DNA of 64,000 nt from Candidatus Ozemobacteraceae bacterium (GCA_035373905.1 DAOSOK010000010.1:66815-130814), one strand, 5' to 3'; shown: positions 17,569 to 26,229, numbered from the stretch's first letter. Notes: generated from the letters alone by a model not told the origin. Program-made: numbers and translations.

Positions 17569-18429
17569 TTACGCCAGGGTGTGAAGATAGGCGGGCGTGA
17601 GTTTGCCGGACGCGATTTCCTGGACCGGTCCGGCCATGAACAGCACGCCATTCTTTTCCTGCGATATCGAAAGGTCGCCGCCCGGCATGTGGACCGTCAC
17701 CGGCGATTGCAGTTTCTTCGCCCTGATGCCAGCCGCCGTGACGGCCGTCGCGCCGGTCCCGCAGGCTTGCGTCATGCCGCAGCCCCGCTCCCAGACGTGG
17801 ACGCGCACTTCGTGAGGCGACACGACCTGAACGAACTCGACGTTGATGCGCCGGGGATGATTCGCATGCGTTTCCAGCCAGGCGCCGGCACGGACCATCT
17901 CGTCCTCGTCCCACGGCTCATCGACGAACAGCACCGCATGCGGGTTTCCGACGTTCACATGGATAGGTTCCAGCTTTTCGCCTTCCCAGTCGAGTGGCTT
18001 GCGGTCCTTTTCAGCGACCAGCTCGCCGGTCGAGACAAGATCGAACGAGGCCGAGCCCATCTCGACTCGATACGAGGCCGTGCCGTTGCATGCGCTCTCG
18101 AACCGGACTTCGCGGATGCCGCCGCCGGTTTCGATCAGCACGGGCTCAATGCCGAGACAGTGGCCCTTGAACAGGTGGGCGACGCACCGGATGGCGTTTC
18201 CGCACATTTCGGCCTCGGTTCCGTCGGTGTTGAACATCTGCATCCGGCAGTGATGCTTCGGATCGCGCGGATCCATGATGAAGACGATGCCGTCGGCCCC
18301 GATGCCGCGCCGTGGATCGCAGAGAAGCTGCAGGATGCGGGGTTTCTTGAGCCGGGAAAAATCCTGTCCCACCTCGTCAAAAAATACGAAATGGTTTCCC
18401 AGGGCGTGCATTTTATGAAACGAATACAT
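17569..18429 (-). CDS. dapF: Diaminopimelate epimerase
   Basis: 286 residues converting LL-diaminopimelate to the meso form for lysine and peptidoglycan synthesis. The two-base catalytic cysteines are both present: C76 in EMCGNAIRCV and C223 in TQACGTGATAV. Other conserved blocks are MHALGNHFVFFDE at the amino end, FNTDGTEAEMCGN and NPHAVLFVDE. Length is normal (about 270-290). ATG 18429 is preceded by GAGGAG. It lies 30 bases after the presenilin-like gene in a minus-strand series starting at 21511. Presence of DapF supports meso-DAP peptidoglycan. Confidence 0.95.
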   Translation of the reverse strand: MYSFHKMHALGNHFVFFDEVGQDFSRLKKPRILQLLCDPRRGIGADGIVFIMDPRDPKHHCRMQMFNTDGTEAEMCGNAIRCVAHLFKGHCLGIEPVLIETGGGIREVRFESACNGTASYRVEMGSASFDLVSTGELVAEKDRKPLDWEGEKLEPIHVNVGNPHAVLFVDEPWDEDEMVRAGAWLETHANHPRRINVEFVQVVSPHEVRVHVWERGCGMTQACGTGATAVTAAGIRAKKLQSPVTVHMPGGDLSISQEKNGVLFMAGPVQEIASGKLTPAYLHTLA

Positions 18430-18459
18430 GGGAACTCCTCTCGGGAATGATTTGTCGCA

Positions 18460-19476
18460 TCAACCGGCAGGCGATCTCAGCCAGGGCAGCAGTTTCGTCG
18501 TCGCAAAAAACACCAGCAGCACTCCGGTCAGGAACAGGAGCATCTGTTTCAGATCCTCGCGCTTCAACTGGAGATTCCTCCAGTTGCCAGCCGTGAACAG
18601 CAGCCCCATGAACGGGAGAACCGGCAGACCCACGCCCGCCAGCAGGGCGCTTGACACGGCAATCAGGAACGAAGCGGTCAGAAGCAGGATATTCTTTCGC
18701 TCGCCGAGCCCGAACCTCAATGCGGCCTGATAGAAAATGCCAAAAAAGAGAAAATCCGTCAACCCGATCAAAAAGGGCATGGCAGGCCGGGGACCGCCGA
18801 GGATGGGGAAACGGAGCAGAAAATAATGGATCTGCTCACTCCGGATGATGACAGCCGTCGCCCCCGCCGAGACGCTCCAGATGTCGGCGCAGGTCGCGAT
18901 GATGGCGATGGGGATGAGATGCGCCTTCTCGTCGATGCCGCTGCCGATCCAGAGGCCGATTCCTGCCGCGAGAAGCAGCTGCGCCAGCCCCAGGGCGAGA
19001 ACGCCGGTCGGCGGCTCGGGCCAGGTGTCTTCGATATGTTCCGAGACGGCTTCGTAGACGGCGTTGCGCGCGTGAACGAGGCCGTCCGACGTTGCCGCCA
19101 CGGGCAGCATGGCATGAGCCGCCGAGACGAACAGGACTTCGCCGGGAACCGTGGCTGCCGAATTGATGATCCGGCCGCGAAGCACGAGAGGCTTGGCGAG
19201 AAGAACCACCAGCGCCAGCCCGATCGCGCCGACGGCGAGATACGTGCTTCGATGCCAGAACAGACGCGTGCCGGCCGCGACGAAGCAGATCGCAAGCGCG
19301 ATGAGCAGGGTCGCCGTGAAAAACAGGGCCGTGGTCTGCGACCAGGCAGGCAGCAACCCCCCCAGATGAAGGGCGGCCGAAAAGGCGGCAATCCAACCGA
19401 TGACGGCGCCCGCGAGCGGCTTCCAGGAACGACGGGGGGCCGCGTCGCCGCCCGTGGGGGATGCGTCGCCGGTCAC
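18460..19476 (-). CDS. Polytopic membrane protein with presenilin/signal-peptide-peptidase-like motifs
   Basis: 338 residues with about nine hydrophobic segments. Three motifs sit in the order and context of GxGD intramembrane aspartyl proteases (family A22): D198 in a helix (IIATCADIWSVSAG, compare YD), D241 in the next helix (LIGLTDFLFFGIF, compare GLGDFIFY) and LPVLPF at 284-289 in a late helix (compare the PAL motif). D198-D241 and D241-P285 are each about 44 residues apart. These proteases cut single transmembrane helices inside the membrane. The first motif has Ala instead of Tyr and the second Thr instead of Gly, so activity is inferred, not shown. The gene lies between dapF and a TPR gene with four-base overlap of the latter's end. 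Confidence 0.55.
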   Translation of the reverse strand: MTGDASPTGGDAAPRRSWKPLAGAVIGWIAAFSAALHLGGLLPAWSQTTALFFTATLLIALAICFVAAGTRLFWHRSTYLAVGAIGLALVVLLAKPLVLRGRIINSAATVPGEVLFVSAAHAMLPVAATSDGLVHARNAVYEAVSEHIEDTWPEPPTGVLALGLAQLLLAAGIGLWIGSGIDEKAHLIPIAIIATCADIWSVSAGATAVIIRSEQIHYFLLRFPILGGPRPAMPFLIGLTDFLFFGIFYQAALRFGLGERKNILLLTASFLIAVSSALLAGVGLPVLPFMGLLFTAGNWRNLQLKREDLKQMLLFLTGVLLVFFATTKLLPWLRSPAG

Positions 19477-20927
19477 CGTTTCGATGTCAGGGTCGAGATG
19501 CTTTCCGAGGCCAGCCGGACAGCGTCTGGATCCGTTCCGCTCTTCACGGCGTTTTCATAGGCCGCGACGGCGAGGTCCTTTTTCGACAGTTTTTCGTAGA
19601 TCCGGCCCATGTGGAGATGCACTTCGCTCGAGATGGGCTCGTGCGACAACCTGAAGATCTTCAGCGCCTTTTCCTGGATATTGCGGGCGTCTTCATACTT
19701 CCCCTGGCGATACTTCACCCAAGCGAGCGAGTCGAGATACGTCGCCCGGTTCGGCTTGTCGAGCTCGAGGGCCTTGTTGATGAGTTTCCCCGCCCGCTCG
19801 AGTTCGCGATTCTGGTCCGCCAGCAGGTAGCCGAGCGTGTTCGCCAGGCTGCCGTTGTCGGGCATCAGCTCGACCATGCGGCCGAAGACCCTGATGGCGT
19901 CGTCGAAACGGCGCTTTTCAAGGAAGGCCGAGCCCATCACCGAAAGCACGCGAAGGTTGTCGGGATTCCGCTCGAGGAGCGCTTCCCATTCCTGTCGTGC
20001 CTTTTCGAAGTCGCCTTTCTCGAAGTAGACGACGCCGAGATTCAGCTGGGGACTGATATCCGACTGGTCGGTCGCGATGGCGCTTCGATAAATCCGCTCG
20101 GCCTCGACGAGGTCTTTCGTGCCCAGGTAGACGTTGCCGAGGTTGATCCGGGCTTTCACGTTCGAGGGGTCGAGGGCCAGAACACGGTTGAACTGCTCGA
20201 TCGCGCGGTCTTTCTCCCCCACGACCGAGTAGACGAGACCGAGGTTGTTCAGGGCGTTGACGTGCTCCGGATCGGATTTCAGCACCGCCTCATACTCCCG
20301 CACGGCGTCGAGATACCGCGAGATCTCGTGGTAGGCGACACCGAGGTTGTAATGCGCCTCGGGCGGCAGATTCGCGTCAAGGGCGAAGGCAGCCTCGTAG
20401 GCTTTGACGGCCTCTTCGGGCTTTCCCTCGAAATACAGCGCCATGCCCAGCAGATACGAGGTGTAGGCCTGGTTCTTGTCGATCGCGAGGGTGCGGCGGA
20501 GGTAGCCGGCCGCTTCCCCGTAGCGTTCCTGCTGGAGATACAGCTTCCCGAGGTTGCGGAGCGCTTCGGCATACATTGGCTCGATCGCGATCGCGCGCTT
20601 GAGCATGTCTTCCGCTTTCTGGGGGAGGTTTTGCTGAAGATACAGCAGTCCAAGAAAGTTGCAGGCCTCTTCCGAATACGGGTCGAGCGTTTTCGCCTTC
20701 AGGAACGCCTCTTCGGCCTTCTGCTCCTGTTCGAGCAGAAGGCTGTTCAGGCCGTCCCGGATCAGTTCCTTCGCCATCTCCTTGGCCGTTCGCGCGTCAG
20801 CCGGACGGACCGCCTCCTGAGCTGTCTGGGAGGCAGTCTCAGGAGCAGCGAACATCGGTCCGGCTGCCGGAAGCAGTGAAAGAATCAGGGCCAGCAGGCG
20901 GCCGGTCTTCGGATGGTTAGGGAACAT
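19473..20927 (-). CDS. Exported tetratricopeptide-repeat protein
   Basis: 484 residues. A signal peptide (LLALILSLLPAAGPMFAAPE) is followed by about eleven or twelve 34-residue TPR units from residue 60 to the end, with typical units such as AEALRNLGKLYLQQERYGEA and ALNNLGLVYSVVGEKDRAIE. TPR superhelices bind proteins or polymers; the partner is unknown. ATG 20927 was preferred over a GTG at 20948 because AGGAGG lies five bases upstream and the signal peptide then starts correctly. Its end overlaps the start of the presenilin-like gene by four bases. It may act in the envelope, for example in outer-membrane assembly, but this is inference. Confidence 0.85.
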   Translation of the reverse strand: MFPNHPKTGRLLALILSLLPAAGPMFAAPETASQTAQEAVRPADARTAKEMAKELIRDGLNSLLLEQEQKAEEAFLKAKTLDPYSEEACNFLGLLYLQQNLPQKAEDMLKRAIAIEPMYAEALRNLGKLYLQQERYGEAAGYLRRTLAIDKNQAYTSYLLGMALYFEGKPEEAVKAYEAAFALDANLPPEAHYNLGVAYHEISRYLDAVREYEAVLKSDPEHVNALNNLGLVYSVVGEKDRAIEQFNRVLALDPSNVKARINLGNVYLGTKDLVEAERIYRSAIATDQSDISPQLNLGVVYFEKGDFEKARQEWEALLERNPDNLRVLSVMGSAFLEKRRFDDAIRVFGRMVELMPDNGSLANTLGYLLADQNRELERAGKLINKALELDKPNRATYLDSLAWVKYRQGKYEDARNIQEKALKIFRLSHEPISSEVHLHMGRIYEKLSKKDLAVAAYENAVKSGTDPDAVRLASESISTLTSKR

Positions 20928-20944
20928 GCGACCTCCTCGGACGC

Positions 20945-21511
20945 TCACAGGTCTTCCTTGCGGGCGTCACTTTCTCGAATGGACTCGTTGATTGCGTCTT
21001 CAAGGTCTTTGAGGATCTTTTCGACGACGAAGGATTCTTTTTCGATCCCCTGGGCTGAGGCGATATACAGGGCGTGATTTCCGTCCTTGATGGCTCTCAG
21101 AGAGCGTTTGGCGTATTTCGAAAGATTGTCGGCCGAGGCGAGACCCGACTTGAAGATGGCATCCCGATTCTGCATCGGAACCTGGCACAATACGCCCATC
21201 AGGAGGTGGAACCGCGAGGAAAGGCCGCGCGACATGTCGAGGACGGAGCGGGCCTTCTTGTCCGATGGGGCGAACCTGTAGCGGGCCTGGTGACGCGGGT
21301 GCGTGAACGGCTCCGCCTCTTCGGCCATGAAATGCGCGGTCTTGAGCAGGGTCTTGCACATCGTGAGCTGTTCGTTCATGGTTTTCGAGACGATCATCGT
21401 CTCTTTGATTTCCTGCACGGCAGGCGCGGGGTCGGCCTGGAACAGGAGCGCTGCCAGAGAAAGAAGTTTCAGCCAGCGACGGTTGACGAGCATGGGTCCG
21501 TGGCCCTCCAT
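20945..21511 (-). CDS. Secreted helical protein of unknown function
   Basis: 188 residues: export signal at about 12-32 (LKLLSLAALLFQADPAPAV), then a helical domain with two cysteines (TMCKTLLKTAHFMAEEAEPF and LMGVLCQVPMQNRD). I do not recognise a family. ATG 21511 lies exactly six bases downstream of a -10 box (TAGAAT, 21518-21523) with TTGCTC 18 bases further up, so the messenger would begin at or next to the start codon (leaderless). An internal ATG at 21493 behind GGAGGG is the alternative start. First gene of the run ending with dapF. Confidence 0.7.
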   Translation of the reverse strand: MEGHGPMLVNRRWLKLLSLAALLFQADPAPAVQEIKETMIVSKTMNEQLTMCKTLLKTAHFMAEEAEPFTHPRHQARYRFAPSDKKARSVLDMSRGLSSRFHLLMGVLCQVPMQNRDAIFKSGLASADNLSKYAKRSLRAIKDGNHALYIASAQGIEKESFVVEKILKDLEDAINESIRESDARKEDL

Positions 21512-21517
21512 TCACAT

Positions 21518-21547
21518 ATTCTACATCCGTCGCGGCTTCGTGAGCAA
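21518..21547 (-). promoter_or_regulatory. Promoter giving a leaderless transcript for the gene at 20945-21511
   Basis: Minus strand TTGCTC (21542-21547), 18 bases, TAGAAT (21518-21523), then six bases and ATG. The usual six-to-seven-base distance from -10 box to transcription start places the first transcribed base on the start codon. Confidence 0.5.
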
Positions 21548-21650
21548 ACCGCGACGTCCCATCCCCCGAAGGAAGCGGGTTAAGCCCCTCTATCGGAACA
21601 AGTCGCCCGTCTCTTGACGTACCGTTTTCCGAGTGCCATCATTCGCACAG

Positions 21651-21750
21651 AAAACGAAACCACAGAGGCACAGAGACACAGAGAAACGTGTTATTTATAA
21701 AAGATAAAATATTTTCTCCGTGCCTCTGTGTCTCAGTGGTTCGTTGTTTT
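21651..21750. repeat. Imperfect inverted repeat of the CCACAGAGGCACAGAGACACAGAG type
   Basis: Two roughly 38-base arms (21651-21688 and 21711-21750) with the CACAGAG core are inverted around an AT-rich centre. I recall the same CACAGAG wording as a dispersed intergenic repeat in many unrelated bacterial genomes. It sits upstream of ridA. The remainder of 21512-21782 holds only the minus-strand promoter and the ridA ribosome site. Confidence 0.6.
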
Positions 21751-21782
21751 GAATCCATCGATAGATAAGGAGATATTCGCAT

Positions 21783-22163
21783 ATGTCACGACAGGTTGTT
21801 TCCACGGACAAGGCGCCGGCGGCGATCGGGCCGTATTCGCAGGCCATCAAGGCGGGCGGCTTCGTGTTCACCTCGGGCCAGATCCCGATCGCCCCGGCCT
21901 CGGGAAAAATTGAGGCGTCCGACATCACCGGCCAGACCGAACAGGTCATGAAAAATCTCGAGGCCGTTCTCGCTGCCGCCGGTACCGGTTTTACGAAGGT
22001 CGTCAAAACCACCATCTTCCTCGTCGACCTCGCCCACTTCGCCACCGTCAACGAGATCTACGGCAAACACTTCCCGAAAGAGCCGCCCGTCCGCTCTTGC
22101 ATTCAGGTTTCGAAGCTGCCCAAAGACTCCCTCGTCGAAATCGAGATGGTGGCTCTTGTCTGA
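21783..22163 (+). CDS. ridA: RidA family 2-iminobutanoate/2-iminopropanoate deaminase
   Basis: 126 residues, the usual size. RidA hydrolyses reactive enamine/imine intermediates released by PLP enzymes. Hallmarks are the start (VVSTDKAPAAIGPYSQAI), the FTSGQIPI block, the KTTIFLVDLAHFATVNEIYG segment and the active-site arginine in EPPVRSCIQVSKLPKD (R about 104) with the terminal VEIEMVAL. ATG 21783 follows AAGGAGATATTCGCAT. It stands alone, ended by the 21-bp hairpin at 22201-22246. Confidence 0.93.
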   Translation: MSRQVVSTDKAPAAIGPYSQAIKAGGFVFTSGQIPIAPASGKIEASDITGQTEQVMKNLEAVLAAAGTGFTKVVKTTIFLVDLAHFATVNEIYGKHFPKEPPVRSCIQVSKLPKDSLVEIEMVALV

Positions 22164-22200
22164 ACGGCATTGAGGCGGCAAAGGGTGCCGCTGCAAAGGG

Positions 22201-22246
22201 ACATACGAAAAGCCGCCCGGCGTAAGCCGGGCGGCTTTTCGTATGT
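22201..22246. terminator. Perfect 21-bp bidirectional terminator
   Basis: ACATACGAAAAGCCGCCCGGC pairs exactly with its reverse complement across a GTAA loop. GC-rich centre and A/T arms give a U-rich end in both directions, so it can end ridA and the convergent tadG-like gene. A group II intron-like 5' sequence begins five bases further on. Confidence 0.85.
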
Positions 22247-22251
22247 GCACC

Positions 22252-22395
22252 GTGCGCTCGGTTTGAGCATATCAGATTGGAGGTGAAAATCCTACCTGGA
22301 GCCCCATGGAGGGAATCCAACACCGATGTGGCAAGGGCCTGAGGAAGACCGAGGGTCCGGTTATTTCGATTTCGACGAGAGTGCCTTTGGTTAGC
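22252..22395 (+). mobile_element. Degraded 5' fragment of a group II intron (bacterial class C-like), low confidence
   Basis: After the ridA terminator comes GTGCG, a GGAGGTGAAAATCCTACC segment and GGCAAGGGCCTGAGGAAGAC, which parallel the intron 5' end, the GGTG/TCC helix and the GGCAAGGGTGTC...CTGAAGGAAGCC domain I signature of bacterial class C introns. No reverse transcriptase or domain V follows. Class C introns characteristically insert just after terminator hairpins, as here. The 3' limit is uncertain. The other bases of 22164-22430 are the terminator. Confidence 0.4.
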
Positions 22396-22430
22396 CAGAA
22401 ACATCTTCCGCGTTGGCTTCTTGGGATAAC

Positions 22431-25097
22431 TCAATTCAGGGGGACGTCACCCGGCTTGATGTAATATTCGACGAACCGGCCACGAACTTGGCCTGTCTGA
22501 TAGTTGCCAAGATCTCCCGTGTCACCCGCCGAAATAGTGCTTCCTGCGCGCGTATATTCCGATGGATCGAGAATTTCGAACACGGCAAAACCGATGATGC
22601 GAACCGAAGAACCGAACGCATATTGCGAGGGAAGATATGCGCCGTTGGGGTGATCCTGGCCTTGGAGATCGTAAATTGCAGCTGCGGTTGCATTATGAGT
22701 GTTATTAATCGGAACTTCCGGAGGAATGTCTGTGATGGGGATGAGAACCCGACGATTGGGAGGATATGTGGCGTCTCCATTCACGCGAAAACTTACTGCC
22801 TGATCCGTTGGTCCTGACTGGTTCCCAGGTTCGGGGATAATGCGGTCGTTCATCTGGAGGGGCTGATTGAAGCCGTATTCGAAGCGATCTCTGTAGTCGT
22901 TGGCTCCGCCCCCGGTGGTATTGTCCGGATCGATGACACCGTAGTTGCTTTTCTGTTTTCCCGTGACGGGAGTATCCTCTCCTTCTGCAAGTTCTTTGGT
23001 TACCAACGAGCCTAGTAGAACATTGTTCAGCACGAGACGTTTAGCTTGGACATTGTGGTGATAATGGCCTCCAAGGAAGGTAAACGTTCCTCTTGCGTAA
23101 TTTCCTGAAATATACTTTACATAGTTCGAGTTCGATGTCTGAGTTCCCAATATTGTAACGGAGCTTTTGATCTGGGATCTGAGGAAACTTGCGGTGTGAC
23201 CGCTTCCCGTGTCGGGTTTTCCAGAATGATTCTGGCATCTCGGATCGAGTGGCGCCGACAGGGTGAACGGCTGTTTCGATGACGTATCTCGGGAATTGAT
23301 ATCTGAGAACCATGTAGCACCGGATCTCCAAGGGAACGTCTTATAATGCATCCCTGTGAAGGCGAGACATTCATCATATGCGGTTGTCGCAGATTCCCCG
23401 GCGTGAATACCTGATTCCCACAAAGCCAGATCAAGCGTTTCAGGAGCAAAGCATTGCGCGAAGAGGAAGCCCCCGAGTTGAACATGCTCACGAACCTTTT
23501 TCGTGACTTCCCATTTCATCTTTTGAACGTTGGTGCCTTTGTTGAACCATCCGTCCGCGTTGTCAGGAACAGGTCTCCCGCCGTTCGTATATACTTCATA
23601 CTGAGGCTTGGGCTCGGATCCCGGATCGCTTGTGAATCCGGTTGCGAACGACAGCAGATTCGCATATTCGAGACATTGCGGTCTGTCGGGGTCGGTTTGG
23701 TTACAAATCTTAATTGAGGAAATTGTTCGCCACAAGGTCCCATCCGCACAAGATTTCTCGGTACACCGTCTTCTCGCGTTATGACAGTTGGTCACGGTAT
23801 CACTTGGTTCAGGAGTGTATCCACTTGCCCACCTACCGGTGGATGCGGTGAAATTACTCTGGCAGTAGCTGCACATGCGATTTCTGCACGTGGTTCTTCT
23901 TGAAGAACTGGTTGTGGAACCTAACAAGCCACGGTCATAGAAATCTTTACACGTATAGCCATAGTAGTAACACCCGCCGTTGAATCCTGTGAAATCTTCA
24001 TGGTGAAGGTGAACCCAGTGATATCCATTCAGGGCTCCGGCTAAAATTTCCCCGTCGTAGATCCGGGTGGCTTTGGACGGATCGTAGGAAGCCGTACGTG
24101 TCCACCCGTTTGCATTGACCGAGGGAGGTTTACTGTATGTCCCATATGGGATCCTTGCCTCGCGGAGGACTGTTTCAACAGGGTCTGGATTGTCCTGGGA
24201 CGAATAGACTGCGATTCTGGGGCGATTGTACAACTCCAAAGTATTGGGATTTACTTGATCGAATATGGCTTGGACATTTTCGCGGCCTGTGATGATGGTG
24301 TAGTTAACGCCGTAATCAGTGAGCTTTGAAATAATAGCGTCATCATACGGTAGAAAGAACGATCCGCCCCGATAGCCCAGCAGCCAATACACGGGTGTAT
24401 ACCCCGGGTCTGACTCCTCAATCTTCAAACACCAGAATGCGATCCCGTATGCCCTTTCATACCCAAGGGTTGTTTGAGCTCCGGTGTCCATCGGAACGAG
24501 AATCATTTTGACATCATCTGGTGTCGTTGGCGGCTTGCTTCCACCCCCGCTTCCGAGTTTGAGGATGTATTCGGACCCGCTGGCAAAGGCGTCTCCGGGA
24601 CCGAAAAAATCGACCGAATAGGTCGTTTTGGTGAGGTCTTTCACCACGCCATGGGGAATGGCCAGCGGAACGATGGAAGCGCTCATCGTTCTGTCGTTTT
24701 CACGTGAAGCGGCAACTCGCGCGGTTGTATATCCATAAATCCTGGAAAAGAAGAGACCGACGGGTTCTGAAGCTGTCACTTCCAGCGTGTTAGTTGGATC
24801 GATGGTTATTTGAACGTTTGCCAACTGGTCATCAGAGTATCCATTCTGGCGTATGACATCAAGAATCTTGGCTTTTACAGTGTTTTGCCCGCCTTGGGAA
24901 AGGGGGGCATTTGTACCGGAAGTTAATTCGATCATCTTATCGTAACCAGCTTTCCAGCCGGCATTGACAGCTGTTTCCAGCCGAATCTTCTGATAATACA
25001 TCCACCCCGCATCCGTCACCAGCGCCGTTAATCCGATGAGAAAAACGGTGGCTACCGCAGTCATTACCAGAATCGAACCTCTTTTTGAATAAAGCAT
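22431..25097 (-). CDS. TadG-like exported protein with a large cysteine-rich region
   Basis: 888 residues. The amino end (MLYSKRGSILVMTAVATVFL, then IGLTALVTDAGWMYYQKIRL) is the TadE/TadG-type anchor with TDAGWMYYQKxxLE following the helix. The exported part is very large: a beta-rich section (60-300), a segment with YHWVHLHHEDFTGFNGG near 370, a cysteine cluster at about 384-470 (CYYYGYTC, CRNRMCSYC, then CHNARRRC and further Cys), and GGHYHHNVQAKR near 690. The cysteines suggest disulfides or metal sites outside the cytoplasm. ATG 25097 follows GGGGGGAAGAG; the upstream extension was rejected. It is last of the Tad operon and AT-richer than its neighbours. Function beyond pilus association is unknown; adhesin is a guess. 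Confidence 0.7.
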   Translation of the reverse strand: MLYSKRGSILVMTAVATVFLIGLTALVTDAGWMYYQKIRLETAVNAGWKAGYDKMIELTSGTNAPLSQGGQNTVKAKILDVIRQNGYSDDQLANVQITIDPTNTLEVTASEPVGLFFSRIYGYTTARVAASRENDRTMSASIVPLAIPHGVVKDLTKTTYSVDFFGPGDAFASGSEYILKLGSGGGSKPPTTPDDVKMILVPMDTGAQTTLGYERAYGIAFWCLKIEESDPGYTPVYWLLGYRGGSFFLPYDDAIISKLTDYGVNYTIITGRENVQAIFDQVNPNTLELYNRPRIAVYSSQDNPDPVETVLREARIPYGTYSKPPSVNANGWTRTASYDPSKATRIYDGEILAGALNGYHWVHLHHEDFTGFNGGCYYYGYTCKDFYDRGLLGSTTSSSRRTTCRNRMCSYCQSNFTASTGRWASGYTPEPSDTVTNCHNARRRCTEKSCADGTLWRTISSIKICNQTDPDRPQCLEYANLLSFATGFTSDPGSEPKPQYEVYTNGGRPVPDNADGWFNKGTNVQKMKWEVTKKVREHVQLGGFLFAQCFAPETLDLALWESGIHAGESATTAYDECLAFTGMHYKTFPWRSGATWFSDINSRDTSSKQPFTLSAPLDPRCQNHSGKPDTGSGHTASFLRSQIKSSVTILGTQTSNSNYVKYISGNYARGTFTFLGGHYHHNVQAKRLVLNNVLLGSLVTKELAEGEDTPVTGKQKSNYGVIDPDNTTGGGANDYRDRFEYGFNQPLQMNDRIIPEPGNQSGPTDQAVSFRVNGDATYPPNRRVLIPITDIPPEVPINNTHNATAAAIYDLQGQDHPNGAYLPSQYAFGSSVRIIGFAVFEILDPSEYTRAGSTISAGDTGDLGNYQTGQVRGRFVEYYIKPGDVPLN

Positions 25098-25204
25098 ACT
25101 CTTCCCCCCTTTTTTCCAAATATCCCAATTTAACCGTGATCTTGGCTCCTCGGCCCTCTCCAATCATTGTAAATGGCGGGGAATCTCGAGTGGGGGAGAC
25201 CCTA

Positions 25205-25639
25205 TTAACGCGTGAATACAGCCACTGGCTTCTGATATAAAGCAGCGACACTCAGAGGAATGACCGGTTTGCCGGAAATACCCGTCGTGAGCGTGGAATA
25301 GAATGGAGTATACAACGGCGATTCGTAAGAAAGGGTCACTCTCACTGCCTTCCCTCCGGTTGGCATGGTGACATCAGGGGTCGACTGGACTTTGAATGAG
25401 GTGTTCCACCATGCTGGTTTTTTTGAGGTTGCATAGGTTTCGATCTCGGAGGGAGATCTTCCCGTCGTTCCGTTACTTTCGGCAGCCCATTTTGCCGTGG
25501 CATTTGCAATTTGCTGAAGGGCGATGATGTTGTAAAACGCGAAGCCAAAATCAACGATCCCCCCAATGAACAGAAGAATAACCAGAGGGCATATGATTAC
25601 GAATTCAACAAAGGACTGACCTCGCTTCTGATACCTCAT
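25205..25639 (-). CDS. TadE-like minor pilin
   Basis: 144 residues with the TadE signature: a basic leader, then GQSFVEFVIICPLVILLFIG (G before cleavage, E near mature position 5) and the helix continuing to FGFAFYNIIALQQIANATAK. TadE-like pseudopilins are processed by the TadV peptidase and join the Flp pilus. ATG 25639 has GGAGG seven bases upstream. It lies 107 bases before the tadG-like gene and 122 bases after the other tadE-like gene; no terminator separates them. Confidence 0.82.
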   Translation of the reverse strand: MRYQKRGQSFVEFVIICPLVILLFIGGIVDFGFAFYNIIALQQIANATAKWAAESNGTTGRSPSEIETYATSKKPAWWNTSFKVQSTPDVTMPTGGKAVRVTLSYESPLYTPFYSTLTTGISGKPVIPLSVAALYQKPVAVFTR

Positions 25640-25761
25640 GCTAAAACCTCCATTCGAGAACCGGACAATTGAATGGCGAATAATTCCGCAGAAAAATTGC
25701 CCAGCGGCAAATATGTTACAAGGCTTGAATGATGGTGTAAATATACCTCACATGCTTTCCA

Positions 25762-26229
25762 TTATTCCTTTGCCTCGGTGGCAGACGCCCAAACGATCAC
25801 TTCAGGTTTGCCGGTTATGGCTTGAAAAATATTCCCAATGAAAGGAGTGAGCATCTCAATCCGGCATCCGACACGGACTGTGATTTCTCGCGATGCATCT
25901 CCAACTCCTGAATACTCAGGTTGGGGAAGGGTCGGAATGGTAGGATTGCAGTAGTTGGCCGGATTGATGGCTGGAGATCGATGAGCATCGAAGGCCGCCT
26001 CTACCTGTGGAAGAGCAGGATGGGTCGTGCTGGTGAAAACGTTTCGTGCAACCAGTTGATTCAGTCGCTTCGAGCCTTCACGTGCCGCTTCCACGCATTG
26101 GAGATTGATGCACGACCATGTATGGAGAATGCGACCAAAATCGACAATAGCAAACACAAGGAAAAGGAAAAGCGGCAATACAAGCGCTAGTTCGAGCGTA
26201 GCCTGTCCGGTTCGCAATCGGCTGTTCAT
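25762..26229 (-). CDS. TadE-like minor pilin
   Basis: 155 residues. Start MNSRLRTGQATLELALVLPL with a hydrophobic helix to about residue 33 and FGRILHTWSCINLQCVEAAREGSKR continuing the pilin helix (C and E residues near 38-48). ATG 26229 was chosen because AGGAG lies eight bases upstream; the longer open frame to 26322 has no ribosome site and includes hydrophilic sequence unlike a prepilin leader. Sister of the tadE-like gene at 25205. It is separated from the lipoprotein gene upstream by a group II intron remnant, so its promoter may now differ from that of the main tad operon. Confidence 0.8.
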   Translation of the reverse strand: MNSRLRTGQATLELALVLPLFLFLVFAIVDFGRILHTWSCINLQCVEAAREGSKRLNQLVARNVFTSTTHPALPQVEAAFDAHRSPAINPANYCNPTIPTLPQPEYSGVGDASREITVRVGCRIEMLTPFIGNIFQAITGKPEVIVWASATEAKE

